Source of the DNA: Herbaspirillum sp. SJZ106
GTDB lineage: Bacteria > Pseudomonadota > Gammaproteobacteria > Burkholderiales > Burkholderiaceae_D
Assembly (NCBI RefSeq): GCF_006715495.1
Contig: NZ_VFNI01000001.1
Location: 620,001 to 684,000, forward strand
Direction of reading: 5' to 3'
DNA length: 64,000 bases
Part shown: positions 26,053 through 37,532 of the stretch, piece after piece
How the letters are laid out: the number at the start of each line of letters is the position of its first letter
How positions within the stretch are numbered: position 1 is the stretch's first letter
Program-made: the position numbers and the translations under genes
Notes under the pieces: model-generated
What the model was told of the DNA's origin: nothing
Database searches by the model: none
What the model saw: only the letters and a program-made list of their open reading frames with translations

Positions 26053-27594
26053 ATGACAAACACAGCAAATTCCGGGCAGCCATCCCCTTCCAATCCCACC
26101 CCGCCACAAGGCAGCCGGCCGCCATCCGGGGGCAGCATCCTGCGGCGTTGGTGGTTCTGGGTCATCGTGCTGGCGATCGTCGCCGGCGCCGGTTACAAGT
26201 ACTGGACCAAGAAAAAGACCGATACGGCGCAGATGGCCGCTATGGGGATGAGCCCCGGCGCCCGTCCGGGCCCGGGCGGGCCGCGCGGCGGCGGCCCCGG
26301 GGCCCAGACCATGCCGGTAGGGGGGGCCAAGGCCAGGGTGCAGAACGTCGACATCTACCTCAATGGCCTGGGTTCTGTGACGCCGATGGCCACCGCGACC
26401 GTGCGCGCCCGCGTGGATGGCCAACTGCTGAAGCTGCATTACAAGGAAGGCCAACTGGTCAAGGCCGGCGACCTGCTGGCCGAGATCGACCCGCGCACGT
26501 TCCAGGTGGCGGTGACCCAGGCCGAAGGCCAACTGGCGCGCGACCGCGCCTTGCTCAATTCGGCCCGGCTCGACCTGAAGCGCTACCAGACCCTGCTGGC
26601 GCAGGATTCCATCGCCAGCCAGCAGGTCGACACGCAAGCCTCGCTGGTCAAGCAATACGAAGGCGCGGTCAAGACCGATGAGGGCGCGCTGGCCAGCGCC
26701 CGGCTGCAATTGTCGTTCGCGCGCGTGACGGCGCCCATCAGCGGCCGCCTCGGCCTGAGGCAGGCCGACGTCGGCAACAACATCACCACCGGCGATACCA
26801 ACGGCCTGGTGATCATCACCCAGTTGCAGCCGATCACCGCCATCTTCAGCATCCCGGAAGACAATATTCCCAGCGTGCTGCGCCAGCTGCAAAGCGGGCG
26901 CAAGCTGCCCACCGAGGCCTGGGACCGCGAGCAAAAGAAAAAGCTCGCCGACGGCATGCTGCTGACCATCGATAACCAGGTCGACGCCACCACCGGCACG
27001 GTCAAGTTGAAGGCGCAGTTCCCCAACACCGACTACGCGCTGTTCCCCAACCAGTTCGTCAATATCCGCTTGCTGCTCAGCACCGAAGAGGGCGCCACCG
27101 TGATCCCCAGCGCGGCGATCCAGCGCGGTTCCAAGGGCCTGTTCGTGTATGTGGTCAAGGACGACAATACCGTCACCGTGCGCAACATCAAGACCGGCGC
27201 GGTGCAGGGCGACGTGACCGCGGTCACCGATGGCGTGGCCGCCGGCGAGACCGTGGTGATCGACGGCATCGACCGCCTGCGCGAAGGCGCCAAGGTGGAA
27301 GCCGTGATGCGCGGCAGCGCCGACGATCCGACCAACAAGCTGACCGCGGAAAACCCGAATGCGCGCCGCCACGGCAAGAGTAACCAGGGCCAGGGCGGTC
27401 AGCCGGGCGGGCCAGGCGACATGTCGGTAGAAGAGCGCCAGAAGCGCTGGGCAGAACTCAACAAGCGCATCGACGCCGGCGAGTTCGGCGAAGAGATCAA
27501 GAAGCTGCCCGAAGACCAGCGCCGCCAGAAGATGATGGAGTTGCGCCGCCAGCGCGAAGCCGCCGGCGGCAACGGCAATAACGGCAGCAAATAA
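26053..27594 (+). CDS. mdtA: RND efflux periplasmic adaptor MdtA
   Basis: Membrane fusion protein of 513 residues linking the RND pump to the outer-membrane channel. It has one N-terminal membrane anchor (WWFWVIVLAIVAGAGYKYW, about residues 34-53) and a Gly/Pro/Met-rich linker. Lipoyl/hairpin segments are VRARVDGQLLKLHYKEGQLVKAGDLLAEIDPRTF and SFARVTAPISGRLGLRQADVGN. The C-terminal charged Gly-rich tail of about 60 residues is longer than usual. First gene of the four-gene operon mdtA-mdtB-mdtC-outer membrane factor. Confidence 0.92.
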   Translation: MTNTANSGQPSPSNPTPPQGSRPPSGGSILRRWWFWVIVLAIVAGAGYKYWTKKKTDTAQMAAMGMSPGARPGPGGPRGGGPGAQTMPVGGAKARVQNVDIYLNGLGSVTPMATATVRARVDGQLLKLHYKEGQLVKAGDLLAEIDPRTFQVAVTQAEGQLARDRALLNSARLDLKRYQTLLAQDSIASQQVDTQASLVKQYEGAVKTDEGALASARLQLSFARVTAPISGRLGLRQADVGNNITTGDTNGLVIITQLQPITAIFSIPEDNIPSVLRQLQSGRKLPTEAWDREQKKKLADGMLLTIDNQVDATTGTVKLKAQFPNTDYALFPNQFVNIRLLLSTEEGATVIPSAAIQRGSKGLFVYVVKDDNTVTVRNIKTGAVQGDVTAVTDGVAAGETVVIDGIDRLREGAKVEAVMRGSADDPTNKLTAENPNARRHGKSNQGQGGQPGGPGDMSVEERQKRWAELNKRIDAGEFGEEIKKLPEDQRRQKMMELRRQREAAGGNGNNGSK

Positions 27595-27603
27595 GGCGCC
27601 CGC

Positions 27604-30600
27604 ATGAATCCATCCCGCCAGTTCATCCTGCGGCCGGTCGCCACATCGCTGTTGATGCTGGCGATCCTGCTGGTGGGCATCGTCGCCTACCGGCAATTGC
27701 CGGTGTCGGCCTTGCCGGAAGTCGATTACCCGACCATCCAGGTCACCACGCTCTATCCCGGCGCCAGCCCGGACGTGATGACGTCTTCGGTCACCGCGCC
27801 GCTGGAACGCCAGTTCGGCCAGATGCCCGGCTTGAAGCAGATGTCGTCCACCAGCTCGGGCGGGGCGTCGGTCATCACGCTGCAGTTCAACCTCGATCTC
27901 AGCCTCGACATCGCCGAGCAGGAAGTGCAGGCGGCGATCAATGCCGGCGGCAACCTGCTGCCGTCCGACCTGCCGATGCCGCCGGTCTACAGCAAGGTCA
28001 ATCCGGCCGACACGCCCATCATCACGCTGGCGGTCACCTCCAAGACCATGCCGCTGCCCAAGGTGCAGGACCTGATCGATACCCGCCTGGCGCAAAAGAT
28101 CTCGCAGCTCTCCGGGGTCGGCCTGGTCAGCCTGTCGGGCGGCCAGCGCCCGGCGGTGCGCCTGCAGCTGAACCCGCGCGCCATCGCCGCGCTGGGCCTG
28201 AACCTGGACGACATGCGCACCGCCATCGGCAACGCCAACGTCAACCAGGCCAAGGGCAGCTTCGACGGCCCCGCGCGCGCCTCCACCATCGACGCCAACG
28301 ACCAGTTGCGTTCGGCCGACGAGTACCGCAACCTGATCATCGCCTACAAGAACGGCGCGCCGATCCGCGTCTCCGACGTGGCCGACGTGGTCGACGGCGC
28401 CGAGAACGTGCGCCTGGGCGCCTGGGCCAACGCCCAGCCGGCGGTGATCGTCAATATCCAGCGCCAGCCCGGCGCCAACGTGATCTCGGTGGTCGACAGC
28501 ATCAAGAAGATCCTGCCGCAGCTGCAGGCCAGCCTGCCCGGCGCGATCGACGTGCACATCCTGACCGACCGCACCACCACCATCCGCGCCTCGGTGGCGG
28601 ACGTGAAGTTCGAGCTGATGCTGTCGGTGATGCTGGTGGTGATGGTGATCTTCGTGTTCCTGCGCAATGTCCCGGCCACCATCATTCCCAGCGTGGCGGT
28701 GCCGCTGTCGCTGGTGGGCACCTTTGCGGTGATGTATATCGCCGGCTTCTCGATCAACAACCTGACGCTGATGGCGCTGACGATTGCCACCGGCTTCGTG
28801 GTCGACGACGCCATCGTGATGATCGAGAACATCTCGCGCTACATCGAAGAGGGCATGAAGCCCATGCAGGCGGCCCTGAAGGGCGCCGAGCAGATCGGCT
28901 TCACCATCATCTCCCTGACCTTCTCGCTGATCGCGGTGCTGATCCCGCTGCTGTTCATGGGCGACGTGGTAGGGCGGCTGTTCCATGAATTCGCCGTCAC
29001 GCTGGCGGTGTCCATCCTGATCTCGGCGGTGGTGTCGCTCACGCTCACGCCCATGATGTGCGCGCGCCTGTTGCGCCACCAGCCGGAAGAAGAGCAGGGC
29101 TGGTTCTACCACAAGAGCCAGCTGTTCTTCGACCGCGTGATCGCGCGCTACGGCGTGATGCTGGAGTGGGTGCTGAACCGCCAGCGCCTGACGCTGCTGG
29201 TCGCCCTCGGCACGCTGGCGCTGACGGTGCTGCTGTATGTGTTCATCCCCAAGGGCTTTTTCCCGCAGCAGGACACCGGGGTGATCCAGGGCATTTCCGA
29301 AGCCTCGCAATCGGTGTCGTTCGGCGCCATGGGCGAAAAGCAGCAAGCCCTGGCCAAGGTGGTGCTGGAAGACCCGGCGGTGGAAAGCCTGTCGTCCTTC
29401 ATCGGCGTGGATGGCACCAATGCCACCCTGAACAGCGGCCGCATGCTGATCAACCTGAAGCCGCACGGGGAGCGCGACGTTTCCGCCGCCGACGTGATCC
29501 GCCGCCTGCAGCCCACGCTGGCCAGGCAGGTGCCGGGCGTGACGCTCTACATGCAGCCGGTGCAGGACCTGACCATTGAAGACAGCGTCTCGCGCACGCA
29601 ATACCAGTTCACGCTGGAAGACGCCGACCCGGACACGCTCAGCGCCTGGGTGCCCAAGCTGATCGGACGCCTGCAACAGGCGCCCGAACTGGCCGACGTC
29701 GCCACCAACTTGCAGGACAAGGGTTTGCAAGCCTATGTCGAGATCGACCGCGACGCGGCGTCGCGCCTGGGCATCACTACCGCCGCCATCGACAATGCCC
29801 TGTACAACGCGTTCGGCCAGCGTCTCATTTCCACCATCTACACGCAATCGAACCAGTACCGCGTGGTGATGGAGGTCAAGCCGGAGTTCCAGCTCGGCCC
29901 GTCGGCGCTGGGCAGCATCTACCTGGTGACATCCAGCGGCAACCAGGTGCCGCTGTCGTCGATCGCCACCGTCACGGAGCGCACCGCGCCGCTGGTGGTC
30001 AACCATATCGGCCAGTTCCCGGCCGCGACCATTTCGTTCAACCTGGCGCCGGGCGCCTCGCTGGGCGAGGCGGTCAAGGCCATCAAGGCGGCCGAGGCCG
30101 AGATCGGCATGCCGGATTCCACCGTGACCAATTTCCAGGGCGCGGCGCTGGCGTTCCAGGCCTCATTGTCCAATACGCTGTGGCTGATCCTGGCGGCGGT
30201 GGTGACCATGTACATCGTGCTGGGCGTGCTGTATGAAAGCTACATCCACCCGATCACCATCCTCTCGACGCTGCCGTCGGCCGGGGTGGGGGCGCTGCTG
30301 TCGCTGATGATTTCCCGCACCGACCTGGGCATCATCGGCATCATCGGCATCATCCTGCTGATTGGCATCGTCAAGAAAAACGCCATCATGATGATCGACT
30401 TCGCGCTGGAGGCCGAGCGGCATGAAGGCAAGAGCCCGCGCGAGGCGATCTACCAGGCCTGCCTGCTGCGTTTCCGTCCGATCCTGATGACCACCATGGC
30501 GGCCTTGCTGGGCGCGCTGCCGCTGATGCTGGGCACCGGCGTCGGCTCCGAGCTGCGCCAGCCGCTGGGCATCACCATGGTCGGCGGCTTGCTGGTGTCG

Positions 30601-30747
30601 CAGGTGCTCACGCTGTTCACCACGCCGGTGATCTACCTCGCGTTCGACCGCCTGGCGCGCCGCCTGCGCAAGCGCTTCGGCCAGCAGGAGCCGGGCCATG
30701 ACGACGACCATGACGGCAAGGCGCCATCGCTGCCGCCGGCCGTGTAG
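27604..30747 (+). CDS. mdtB: RND multidrug efflux permease MdtB
   Basis: Inner-membrane RND proton/drug antiporter subunit of 1047 residues with twelve expected helices and two large periplasmic loops. It begins [24 protein letters not shown]. The proton-relay motif is [21 protein letters not shown] (Asp pair near residue 405), and [19 protein letters not shown] is the matching C-terminal motif. MdtB works with MdtC in a mixed trimer. Start nine bases after mdtA. Confidence 0.94.
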   Translation: MNPSRQFILRPVATSLLMLAILLVGIVAYRQLPVSALPEVDYPTIQVTTLYPGASPDVMTSSVTAPLERQFGQMPGLKQMSSTSSGGASVITLQFNLDLSLDIAEQEVQAAINAGGNLLPSDLPMPPVYSKVNPADTPIITLAVTSKTMPLPKVQDLIDTRLAQKISQLSGVGLVSLSGGQRPAVRLQLNPRAIAALGLNLDDMRTAIGNANVNQAKGSFDGPARASTIDANDQLRSADEYRNLIIAYKNGAPIRVSDVADVVDGAENVRLGAWANAQPAVIVNIQRQPGANVISVVDSIKKILPQLQASLPGAIDVHILTDRTTTIRASVADVKFELMLSVMLVVMVIFVFLRNVPATIIPSVAVPLSLVGTFAVMYIAGFSINNLTLMALTIATGFVVDDAIVMIENISRYIEEGMKPMQAALKGAEQIGFTIISLTFSLIAVLIPLLFMGDVVGRLFHEFAVTLAVSILISAVVSLTLTPMMCARLLRHQPEEEQGWFYHKSQLFFDRVIARYGVMLEWVLNRQRLTLLVALGTLALTVLLYVFIPKGFFPQQDTGVIQGISEASQSVSFGAMGEKQQALAKVVLEDPAVESLSSFIGVDGTNATLNSGRMLINLKPHGERDVSAADVIRRLQPTLARQVPGVTLYMQPVQDLTIEDSVSRTQYQFTLEDADPDTLSAWVPKLIGRLQQAPELADVATNLQDKGLQAYVEIDRDAASRLGITTAAIDNALYNAFGQRLISTIYTQSNQYRVVMEVKPEFQLGPSALGSIYLVTSSGNQVPLSSIATVTERTAPLVVNHIGQFPAATISFNLAPGASLGEAVKAIKAAEAEIGMPDSTVTNFQGAALAFQASLSNTLWLILAAVVTMYIVLGVLYESYIHPITILSTLPSAGVGALLSLMISRTDLGIIGIIGIILLIGIVKKNAIMMIDFALEAERHEGKSPREAIYQACLLRFRPILMTTMAALLGALPLMLGTGVGSELRQPLGITMVGGLLVSQVLTLFTTPVIYLAFDRLARRLRKRFGQQEPGHDDDHDGKAPSLPPAV

Positions 30748-30759
30748 ATCCGGAGCGCC

Positions 30760-33700
30760 ATGAACATCTCGCTCCCTTTCATCCGGCGGCCCATCGCCAC
30801 TACCTTGCTGACGATCGGCGTCGCGCTGTCGGGCATGGTGGCGTTCCGCCTGCTGCCGGTGTCGCCGCTGCCGCAGGTGGATTACCCGACCATCTCGATC
30901 TCGGCATCGATGCCCGGCGCCAGCCCGGAAACCATGGCCGCGACCGTGGCTACGCCGTTGGAGCGGGCCATGGGCTCGATCGCGGGCGTGACCGAGATGA
31001 CCTCGACCAGTTCGCAGAACTCGACCCGCATCACGCTGCAGTTCGACCTCAGCCGCGACATCGACGGCGCCGCGCGCGACGTGCAGGCGGCGCTCAACGC
31101 GGCGCGCAACCTGCTGCCCACCGGCATGCCGAGCAATCCGACCTACCGCAAGGTGAACCCGGCCGACGCCCCGATCATGATCCTGGCGCTGACCTCGGAC
31201 ACCCTGACCCAGGGCCAGATGTACGACGCCGCCGACAGCATCGTGGCGCAGAAATTGTCGCAGGTGCGCGGAGTGGGGCAGGTCAGCGTGGGCGGCAGCT
31301 CGCAGCCGGCGGTGCGTATCGAGCTGAACCCGACGGCGTTGAACAAGTACGGCATCGGCAGCGCCGACGTGCGCACCGCGGTGGCCGCCACCAATGCCAA
31401 CCGGCCCAAGGGCATCCTGGAAGATGGCGAACGCAACTGGCAGATCTACGCCAACGACCAGGCCAAGACCGCCGCCGAATATGCGCCGCTGATCGTGTCC
31501 TACCGCAACGGCACGCCGGTGCGCGTGCGCGACGTGGCCGAGGTGCGCGACTCGGTGGCCGACGTGCGCAACGCCGGCTCAGCCAACGGCAAGCCGTCGG
31601 TGCTGGTGATCGTCAACCGCCAGCCCGGCGCCAACATCATCGACACCGTCGACAGCGTCAAGGAACTGCTGCCGCAATTGCAGGCATCGATTCCCGCCGC
31701 CATCGACATGAAGGTGGTGATGGACCGCACGCCCACCATCCGCGCCTCGCTCAAGGAGACCGAGTTCACCCTGATGCTGTCGGTGGCGCTGGTGATCATG
31801 GTGGTGTTCCTGTTCCTGCGCAATGTGCGCGCCACGCTGATCCCGGCCGTCGCCGTTCCGGTGTCGCTGATCGGCACCTTCGGCATCATGTATCTGGCCG
31901 GTTTCAGCCTGGACAACTTGTCGCTGATGGCGCTGACGATTGCCACCGGTTTCGTGGTGGACGACGCCATCGTGGTGCTGGAAAACATTTCGCGCCACAT
32001 CGAGGCCGGCATGAAGCCGGTCAGGGCCGCCATGCTGGGGGCGAGGGAAGTCGGCTTCACGGTGCTGTCGATGAGCATCTCGCTGATCGCCGTGTTCATT
32101 CCCATCCTGCTGATGGAAGGCATCGTCGGCCGCCTGTTCCGCGAGTTCGCCATCACGCTGTCGGTGGCCATCCTGGTGTCGCTGGTGGTGTCGCTGACCA
32201 CCACGCCGATGATGTGCGCGGCGCTGTTGCGTCATGACCCGCGGCAGGACGAAGAACGGCGCCGGCGGCGCCATCCGCTGCTGCAGAAGATCGCCAGCCA
32301 GACCGAGCATATCTTCAACGACATGCTGCTGGGCTATGAGCGCTCGCTGGCCTGGGCGCTGCGCGCGGCGCCCCTGATGATGCTGATTTTGCTGGCCACC
32401 ATCGCCCTGAACGTCTATCTCTACAAGGCCATTCCCAAAGGCTTTTTCCCGCAGCAAGATACCGGCCGCCTGGTGGGCGGCATCCGCGGCGACCAGGCGA
32501 TTTCCTTCCAGGCGATGAAGGTCAAGCTGAACGAGTTCATCGAGATCGTCAAGGAAGACCCGGCCGTGGCCGACGTGGTGGCCTTCACCGGCGGCCAGCG
32601 GCGCAACGGCGGCAATATGTTCGTGACCCTGAAACCGCTGTCCGAGCGCAAGATCTCGGCCGACCGCGTGATCGGGCGGCTGCGCATGAAGCTGGCCCAC
32701 GTGGCCGGCGCCAGCCTGTTCCTGGTGCCGGTGCAGGATATCCGCGTCGGCGCGCGCCAGAGCGATTCGCAGTACGAATACACCCTGAAGTCCGACGACC
32801 TCAACCTGTTGCGCATCTGGGAGCCCAAGATCCGTCTGGCCTTTTCCAACCTGAAGGAGCTGGAGGACGTCAGCACCGACCAGCAGGACAAGGGATTGCA
32901 GACCACGCTGACCATCGACCGCGAAACCGCCATGCGCGCCGGCGTGACGCCGCAACTGATCGACTCGACGCTGTCGGACCTGTTCGGCCAGCGCCAGATC
33001 TCGACCATCTACAGCGGCATGAACCAGTACCACGTGGTGATGGAGGCGGCGCCGCAGTACTGGCAAAGCCCGGAAATCCTGAAGAACACCTACGTCAGCC
33101 TGGCCGGATCGAGCAACCTGTCGCCGACCACCTCGACCCTGTCGACGCCGCCGGCGCTGTCGGCTTCCGGCAAGCTCAACGCCAATACCGGCCTGGCGCA
33201 GACCATTTCGACCGCGGCGTCCACCCAGATCCCGCTGGCGGCCTTCGCCAGTTTCGCGCCGACCAACACGGCGCTGGCGGTCAACCATGAAGGGCAGTTC
33301 GTCGCTTCCACGCTGTCGTTCAACCTGGCCGAGGGCGTCTCGCTGTCGCAGGCCACCGAGGCCATCGAGCGCGCCATGGCCACGCTGGGCGTGCCGACCG
33401 ATGTGCACGGGGCTTTCTCCGGCACCGCCAATGCCTTCCAGTCCTCGATGTCGAGCCAGCCCATCCTGATCCTGACGGCCTTGCTGGCGGTGTATATCGT
33501 GCTGGGCATCCTGTATGAAAGCCTGATCCACCCGATCACCATTCTCTCCACCTTGCCGTCGGCCGGCGTGGGCGCCTTGCTGGCGTTGATGTTTACCGGC
33601 ACAGATTTCAGCCTGATCGCGCTGATCGGCGTGATCCTGTTGATCGGCATCGTCAAGAAGAACGCCATCATGATGATCGACTTCGCGCTGGATGCCGAAC

Positions 33701-33999
33701 GCAACCGCGGCATGTCCCCGCGCGACGCCATCTTCGAGGCCTGCAAGCTGCGCTTCCGGCCGATCATGATGACCACCATGGCCGCGCTCCTGGGCGCGAT
33801 CCCATTGGCCATCGGCCATGGCGACGGCGCCGAGCTGCGCCAGCCGCTGGGCATATCCATCGTCGGCGGCCTGGTGGTGAGCCAGTTGCTCACGCTCTAC
33901 ACCACGCCGGTGGTCTACCTGTACATGGAACGCCTGCGCGCCTGGGGCCAGCGCCGCTTCGGCCGCAACAAGAACCAGACCGAAACCTCGGCGGCATGA
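30760..33999 (+). CDS. mdtC: RND multidrug efflux permease MdtC
   Basis: RND subunit of 1079 residues, longer than the roughly 1025 of enteric MdtC. It begins [24 protein letters not shown], with [21 protein letters not shown] and [20 protein letters not shown]. The extra length is mainly a Ser/Thr/Ala-rich insertion of about 45 residues in the second periplasmic loop (about 785-830, starting [20 protein letters not shown]). The stop overlaps a possible start of the outer-membrane gene. It forms the pump with MdtB. Confidence 0.93.
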   Translation: MNISLPFIRRPIATTLLTIGVALSGMVAFRLLPVSPLPQVDYPTISISASMPGASPETMAATVATPLERAMGSIAGVTEMTSTSSQNSTRITLQFDLSRDIDGAARDVQAALNAARNLLPTGMPSNPTYRKVNPADAPIMILALTSDTLTQGQMYDAADSIVAQKLSQVRGVGQVSVGGSSQPAVRIELNPTALNKYGIGSADVRTAVAATNANRPKGILEDGERNWQIYANDQAKTAAEYAPLIVSYRNGTPVRVRDVAEVRDSVADVRNAGSANGKPSVLVIVNRQPGANIIDTVDSVKELLPQLQASIPAAIDMKVVMDRTPTIRASLKETEFTLMLSVALVIMVVFLFLRNVRATLIPAVAVPVSLIGTFGIMYLAGFSLDNLSLMALTIATGFVVDDAIVVLENISRHIEAGMKPVRAAMLGAREVGFTVLSMSISLIAVFIPILLMEGIVGRLFREFAITLSVAILVSLVVSLTTTPMMCAALLRHDPRQDEERRRRRHPLLQKIASQTEHIFNDMLLGYERSLAWALRAAPLMMLILLATIALNVYLYKAIPKGFFPQQDTGRLVGGIRGDQAISFQAMKVKLNEFIEIVKEDPAVADVVAFTGGQRRNGGNMFVTLKPLSERKISADRVIGRLRMKLAHVAGASLFLVPVQDIRVGARQSDSQYEYTLKSDDLNLLRIWEPKIRLAFSNLKELEDVSTDQQDKGLQTTLTIDRETAMRAGVTPQLIDSTLSDLFGQRQISTIYSGMNQYHVVMEAAPQYWQSPEILKNTYVSLAGSSNLSPTTSTLSTPPALSASGKLNANTGLAQTISTAASTQIPLAAFASFAPTNTALAVNHEGQFVASTLSFNLAEGVSLSQATEAIERAMATLGVPTDVHGAFSGTANAFQSSMSSQPILILTALLAVYIVLGILYESLIHPITILSTLPSAGVGALLALMFTGTDFSLIALIGVILLIGIVKKNAIMMIDFALDAERNRGMSPRDAIFEACKLRFRPIMMTTMAALLGAIPLAIGHGDGAELRQPLGISIVGGLVVSQLLTLYTTPVVYLYMERLRAWGQRRFGRNKNQTETSAA

Positions 34000-34022
34000 A
34001 CGCTGCCGCCATGGAGAAACGC

Positions 34023-35555
34023 ATGAAACCGCAACAACGCAACGCCGCCCGCCAACTGCCTCCGGCCATCAAGCCGCTGCTGCTGGCGCTGGCCGCTTCC
34101 TTCTCGCTGGCCGCCTGCTCGGTCGGGCCCGACTATGTGCGTCCGCAAATGGACGAGGCGCCGGCCGTCTTCAAGGAAGGCCAGAACTGGAAGCCGGCCC
34201 AGCCGCGCGAGCTGACGGCCGACGGCAAGTGGTGGGAAATGTTCGGCGATGCGCAACTCAACGCGCTGGTGGCGCAGGTCGATATCTCCAACCAGAACCT
34301 GGCGCTGGCCGAGGCCAATTTCCGTAGCGCCCTGGCATTGGTGCAGAGTTCGCGCGCCGCCTATTCGCCCACGCTGGATGCGTCGGCCTCGGCCACGCGT
34401 TCGCGTTCCGGCAGTTCGTCCTCGTCCTCCTCTTCGTCCGGCAGCGCCGGTGTGCGCAATTCGTATGCCTTCGCGCTCAATGCCTCGTGGGAGGCCGATA
34501 TCTGGGGCAAGCTGCGGCGCGATGTCGAAGCCAGCCAGGCCAGCGCCCAGGCCAGCGCGGCCGATCTGGCCGCGGCGCGCCTGTCGGCCCAGGCGGCATT
34601 GGCGCAGAATTACCTGCAACTGCGCGTGCTGGATGCCCAGCAAAAACTGTTGGACGATACCGTCGAGGCTTACCAGCGCTCCTACCAGCTCACGCTCAAC
34701 CAGTATGCCGCCGGCGTGGCCGCCAAGTCGGACGTGATCCAGGCGCAGAGCCAGTTGAAGTCGGCCCAGGCGCAGGCGCTGGACAACGGCGTGTCGCGCG
34801 CCCAGCTGGAGCACGCCATTGCACTGCTGGTCGGCAAGACGCCATCGACCTTCTCGTTGCCCAAGGCGCCGCTGACGGCGGTGGCGCCGCCGATCCCGCA
34901 GGGCGTGCCGTCGATGCTGCTGGAGCGCCGCCCCGACGTGGCGGCCGCCGAGCGGCGCGTGGCCGCGGCCAATGCCAATATCGGCGTGGCCAAGGCGGCG
35001 TATTTCCCCAGCCTGACGCTGTCGGCTTCGGGCGGTTACCAAAGCTCCAGCTTCGCCGACTGGTTCTCGCTGCCCGGGCGCGTATGGTCGCTCGGCCCGC
35101 AACTGGCGCAGAGCATCTTCGACGGCGGCGCGCGCCGCGCCGCCACCGACCAGGCCATCGCTGCGTATGACGGCACGGTGGCGCAATACAAGCAGACCGT
35201 GCTGACCGCCTTCCAGGCTGTCGAAGACAACCTGGCCGCGCTGCGCATCCTGGAGCAGGAAGCGGCGGTGCAGGACGAAGCCGTGCAATCGGCGCGCCAG
35301 GCGGTGACGCTGGTCCTCAACCAGTACAAGGCCGGCACCGTCAGCTATGTGAACGTGATCACCGCACAGGCCACGGCATTGTCGGCCGAGCGCTCCGCGC
35401 TGGATATCCTGAACCGCCGCATGGCGGCCAGCGTATTGCTCGCCACCGCCCTGGGCGGAGGCTGGGATGAAAACAGCCTGGCCGATCTGGCGCCGCTGGC
35501 GGAGCAGAGCGAGGCCAAGGCGAAGGGATTGAAGGAGAACGCGGCGCTGCGTTGA
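34023..35555 (+). CDS. Outer-membrane efflux lipoprotein (NodT family)
   Basis: TolC-like outer-membrane factor of 510 residues. The signal peptide ends in lipobox SLAAC (Cys near residue 29), followed by SVGPDYVRPQMDEAPAVF, typical of NodT-type channels. The paired OEP repeats are visible as EASQASAQASAADLAAARLSAQAALAQNYLQLRV and QYKQTVLTAFQAVEDNLAALRIL. A Ser-rich stretch (SRSGSSSSSSSSSGSAG) lies near residue 125. ATG 34023 has GGAG five bases upstream; ATG 33996 overlapping the mdtC stop is an alternative. Last gene of the mdt operon. Confidence 0.92.
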   Translation: MKPQQRNAARQLPPAIKPLLLALAASFSLAACSVGPDYVRPQMDEAPAVFKEGQNWKPAQPRELTADGKWWEMFGDAQLNALVAQVDISNQNLALAEANFRSALALVQSSRAAYSPTLDASASATRSRSGSSSSSSSSSGSAGVRNSYAFALNASWEADIWGKLRRDVEASQASAQASAADLAAARLSAQAALAQNYLQLRVLDAQQKLLDDTVEAYQRSYQLTLNQYAAGVAAKSDVIQAQSQLKSAQAQALDNGVSRAQLEHAIALLVGKTPSTFSLPKAPLTAVAPPIPQGVPSMLLERRPDVAAAERRVAAANANIGVAKAAYFPSLTLSASGGYQSSSFADWFSLPGRVWSLGPQLAQSIFDGGARRAATDQAIAAYDGTVAQYKQTVLTAFQAVEDNLAALRILEQEAAVQDEAVQSARQAVTLVLNQYKAGTVSYVNVITAQATALSAERSALDILNRRMAASVLLATALGGGWDENSLADLAPLAEQSEAKAKGLKENAALR

Positions 35556-35557
35556 GG

Positions 35558-37393
35558 CTAAAGCTCAAGCGTTGCCTTGACCGCCCCGCGCAGCGCATTG
35601 CACACCACGATTGCCTCGGCCCGCATCAACTCCCCGCGGCTGACCGGGCGTTCGACGGCATCCCACGCCGGATCGGCCAGCAGCACCGAACGCATCACCC
35701 CCGGCAGCAAGCCCGCTTCCAGCGGTGGCGTCACCCAGCGCCCATCCAGCTTGATGAACACATTGCTGCGTCCGCCCTCGGTCAGCTCGTCCTTTTCATT
35801 GAAGAACAGCAGGTCGAAGCCGCCGCGTTGTTCGGCGTCTTTCCATGCCGCGTCGTAGGCGGCGCGGTGGGTGCTCTTGTGGCGCAGGAAGAAATCGCTG
35901 CTATCGGTGGCATGTGGGGCAAGGAATATTTTTACGCATTCGCCCAGCGGCGCCAGCGCCGCGTGCTGGATGGTGATGCCGCCTTGCGCATCCAGCGCCA
36001 GCCGCAGGCGGTATGCCGCCGCGCTGTCGAACCCGGCGCAGGCTTTTGCCAGCGCGGCATGGATTGCCGCTTCGTCGAAGTTGAAGCCGAAGGCTGCGGC
36101 GGAGGTGCGCAGGCGTTGCAGGTGCAGGTCGAGATGCCGGCATCCCTCGCGCGTGGCGTACATGGTTTCGAACAGGTTGAATGCATGGCCGAGGCCGGTC
36201 AAAAAGCGGGCTTTCAACTGGCATTCGGCGTATTCGGAGGCGGCATCGCTGTCATGGACGATGCCCGCGCCCACGCCCAGCACGCCGCGGCGCAGTCCGC
36301 CTTCCGGCGCTTGCAGTTGCAGCGTGCGGATCGGCACCGACAGGCAAAAGTCGCCGAGCGCATGCCCGCCGGCGCGCGGGGCGTCGAACCAGCCGATGGC
36401 GCCGGTATAGAGCCCGCGCGGCGTGCTTTCCAGTTCGTCGATGATTTCCATGGTGCGGCGCTTGGGCGCGCCGGTGATCGAGCCGCAGGGGTAGAGCGCG
36501 GCGATGGCGCCGGCCAGCGTGATGTCCGTGCGCAGGCGGGCGCGGATGGTCGAGGTCATCTGCAGCACCTGGCCGTAGCGCCGCACGTCGAACAGGTGCG
36601 GCACCTGCACCGAGCCGGGCGCGGCGATGCGGCCCAGGTCATTGCGCAGGAGGTCGACGATCATCAGGTTTTCGGCTCGGTTCTTTTCGTCGCCGGCCAG
36701 CGCCAGCGCGCGGCGCGCATTGGTGGCGTCGGCATCCGCATCGGCGGCGGGCGCGGCCGGCGCCGTGCCTTTCATCGGTTTGGCCTTGAGCATGCCGCCG
36801 GCATGGGCGACGAACAGTTCGGGCGAGAATGACAGCACGGCGCTGCCGTCTTCACAACATACCAGCGCGCCATACGGCACCGGCTGGCGTGCGCGCAGCT
36901 TGCGGTAGAGCGCCAGCGGGTCGCCGTAGGCATCGAAGCGCAGGCGATAGGTGTAGTTGACCTGGTAGGTGTGGCCGGCGGCGATGTAGTCGTGGATGCG
37001 GGCGATGGCGGCGCTGAATTCGGTTTCGCTGACGCTGGCGGCCACGTTGGCGATGCCGGCCGGTGCAACTTGCTCTTGTTGCGCCAGCCATTGGTCGGTT
37101 TCGGCGGCGCTGAGGCGATCGCAGCGTTGGAACAGCATTACTTTCGCGAGGGGGCCGCCGGCATGCTTGTGCGGCAGCCCCTGCATGGCGGCGCCCAGTT
37201 CGTAATCCCACAGGGCCAGCGCATGTTGCCCGGCGGCCAGCGCTTGTTCCATCTGCGCCAGCAGCGCCGGGAAGCCGGCGGCGTCGGCGCAGGCCAGCGT
37301 ACGCAGGTGGCCGGTGTACAGGCGCGAGCGCGGCTCGGCCGGGGTGGCCAGGTGGTCGTCGAGCAGGGCGAAACAGGCGGGGCAGGCGGTCAT
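35558..37393 (-). CDS. pabB: Fused aminodeoxychorismate synthase I / aminodeoxychorismate lyase
   Basis: Bifunctional enzyme of 611 residues for the p-aminobenzoate branch of folate synthesis. The N-terminal 380 residues are a chorismate-binding PabB domain: KPMKGTAP with the active-site Lys, ENLMIVDLLRNDLGRI, CGSITGAPKRRTMEIIDELE and GVGAGIVHDSDAASEYAECQLKA. The C-terminal 230 residues are a PabC-like PLP lyase (class IV aminotransferase fold): FLRHKSTHRAAYD with the PLP Lys and LTEGGRSNVFIKLDGRWVTPPLEAGLLPGVMR. Convergent with the mdt operon; three bases separate the two stop regions. Confidence 0.94.
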   Translation of the reverse strand: MTACPACFALLDDHLATPAEPRSRLYTGHLRTLACADAAGFPALLAQMEQALAAGQHALALWDYELGAAMQGLPHKHAGGPLAKVMLFQRCDRLSAAETDQWLAQQEQVAPAGIANVAASVSETEFSAAIARIHDYIAAGHTYQVNYTYRLRFDAYGDPLALYRKLRARQPVPYGALVCCEDGSAVLSFSPELFVAHAGGMLKAKPMKGTAPAAPAADADADATNARRALALAGDEKNRAENLMIVDLLRNDLGRIAAPGSVQVPHLFDVRRYGQVLQMTSTIRARLRTDITLAGAIAALYPCGSITGAPKRRTMEIIDELESTPRGLYTGAIGWFDAPRAGGHALGDFCLSVPIRTLQLQAPEGGLRRGVLGVGAGIVHDSDAASEYAECQLKARFLTGLGHAFNLFETMYATREGCRHLDLHLQRLRTSAAAFGFNFDEAAIHAALAKACAGFDSAAAYRLRLALDAQGGITIQHAALAPLGECVKIFLAPHATDSSDFFLRHKSTHRAAYDAAWKDAEQRGGFDLLFFNEKDELTEGGRSNVFIKLDGRWVTPPLEAGLLPGVMRSVLLADPAWDAVERPVSRGELMRAEAIVVCNALRGAVKATLEL

Positions 37394-37532
37394 AGGCGCA
37401 ATCGGATGGAGCAGGCAGGCACGCCGCGCATGGAGGCGGCGTCCGGCAGCATCATAGCGTAAAAGGTATACTTGCCAACTTGCCCGGCGAGCCGCTGCCG
37501 GGCCTCTTCATGTCAAATTGCCAATATCGCCG

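Noticed and set aside
25981..30006. Minus-strand open frame of 1341 codons across mdtA and mdtB
   Set aside because: Antisense shadow of strongly recognisable RND genes, with His/Arg/Gln-rich translation typical of complement frames in GC-rich DNA.
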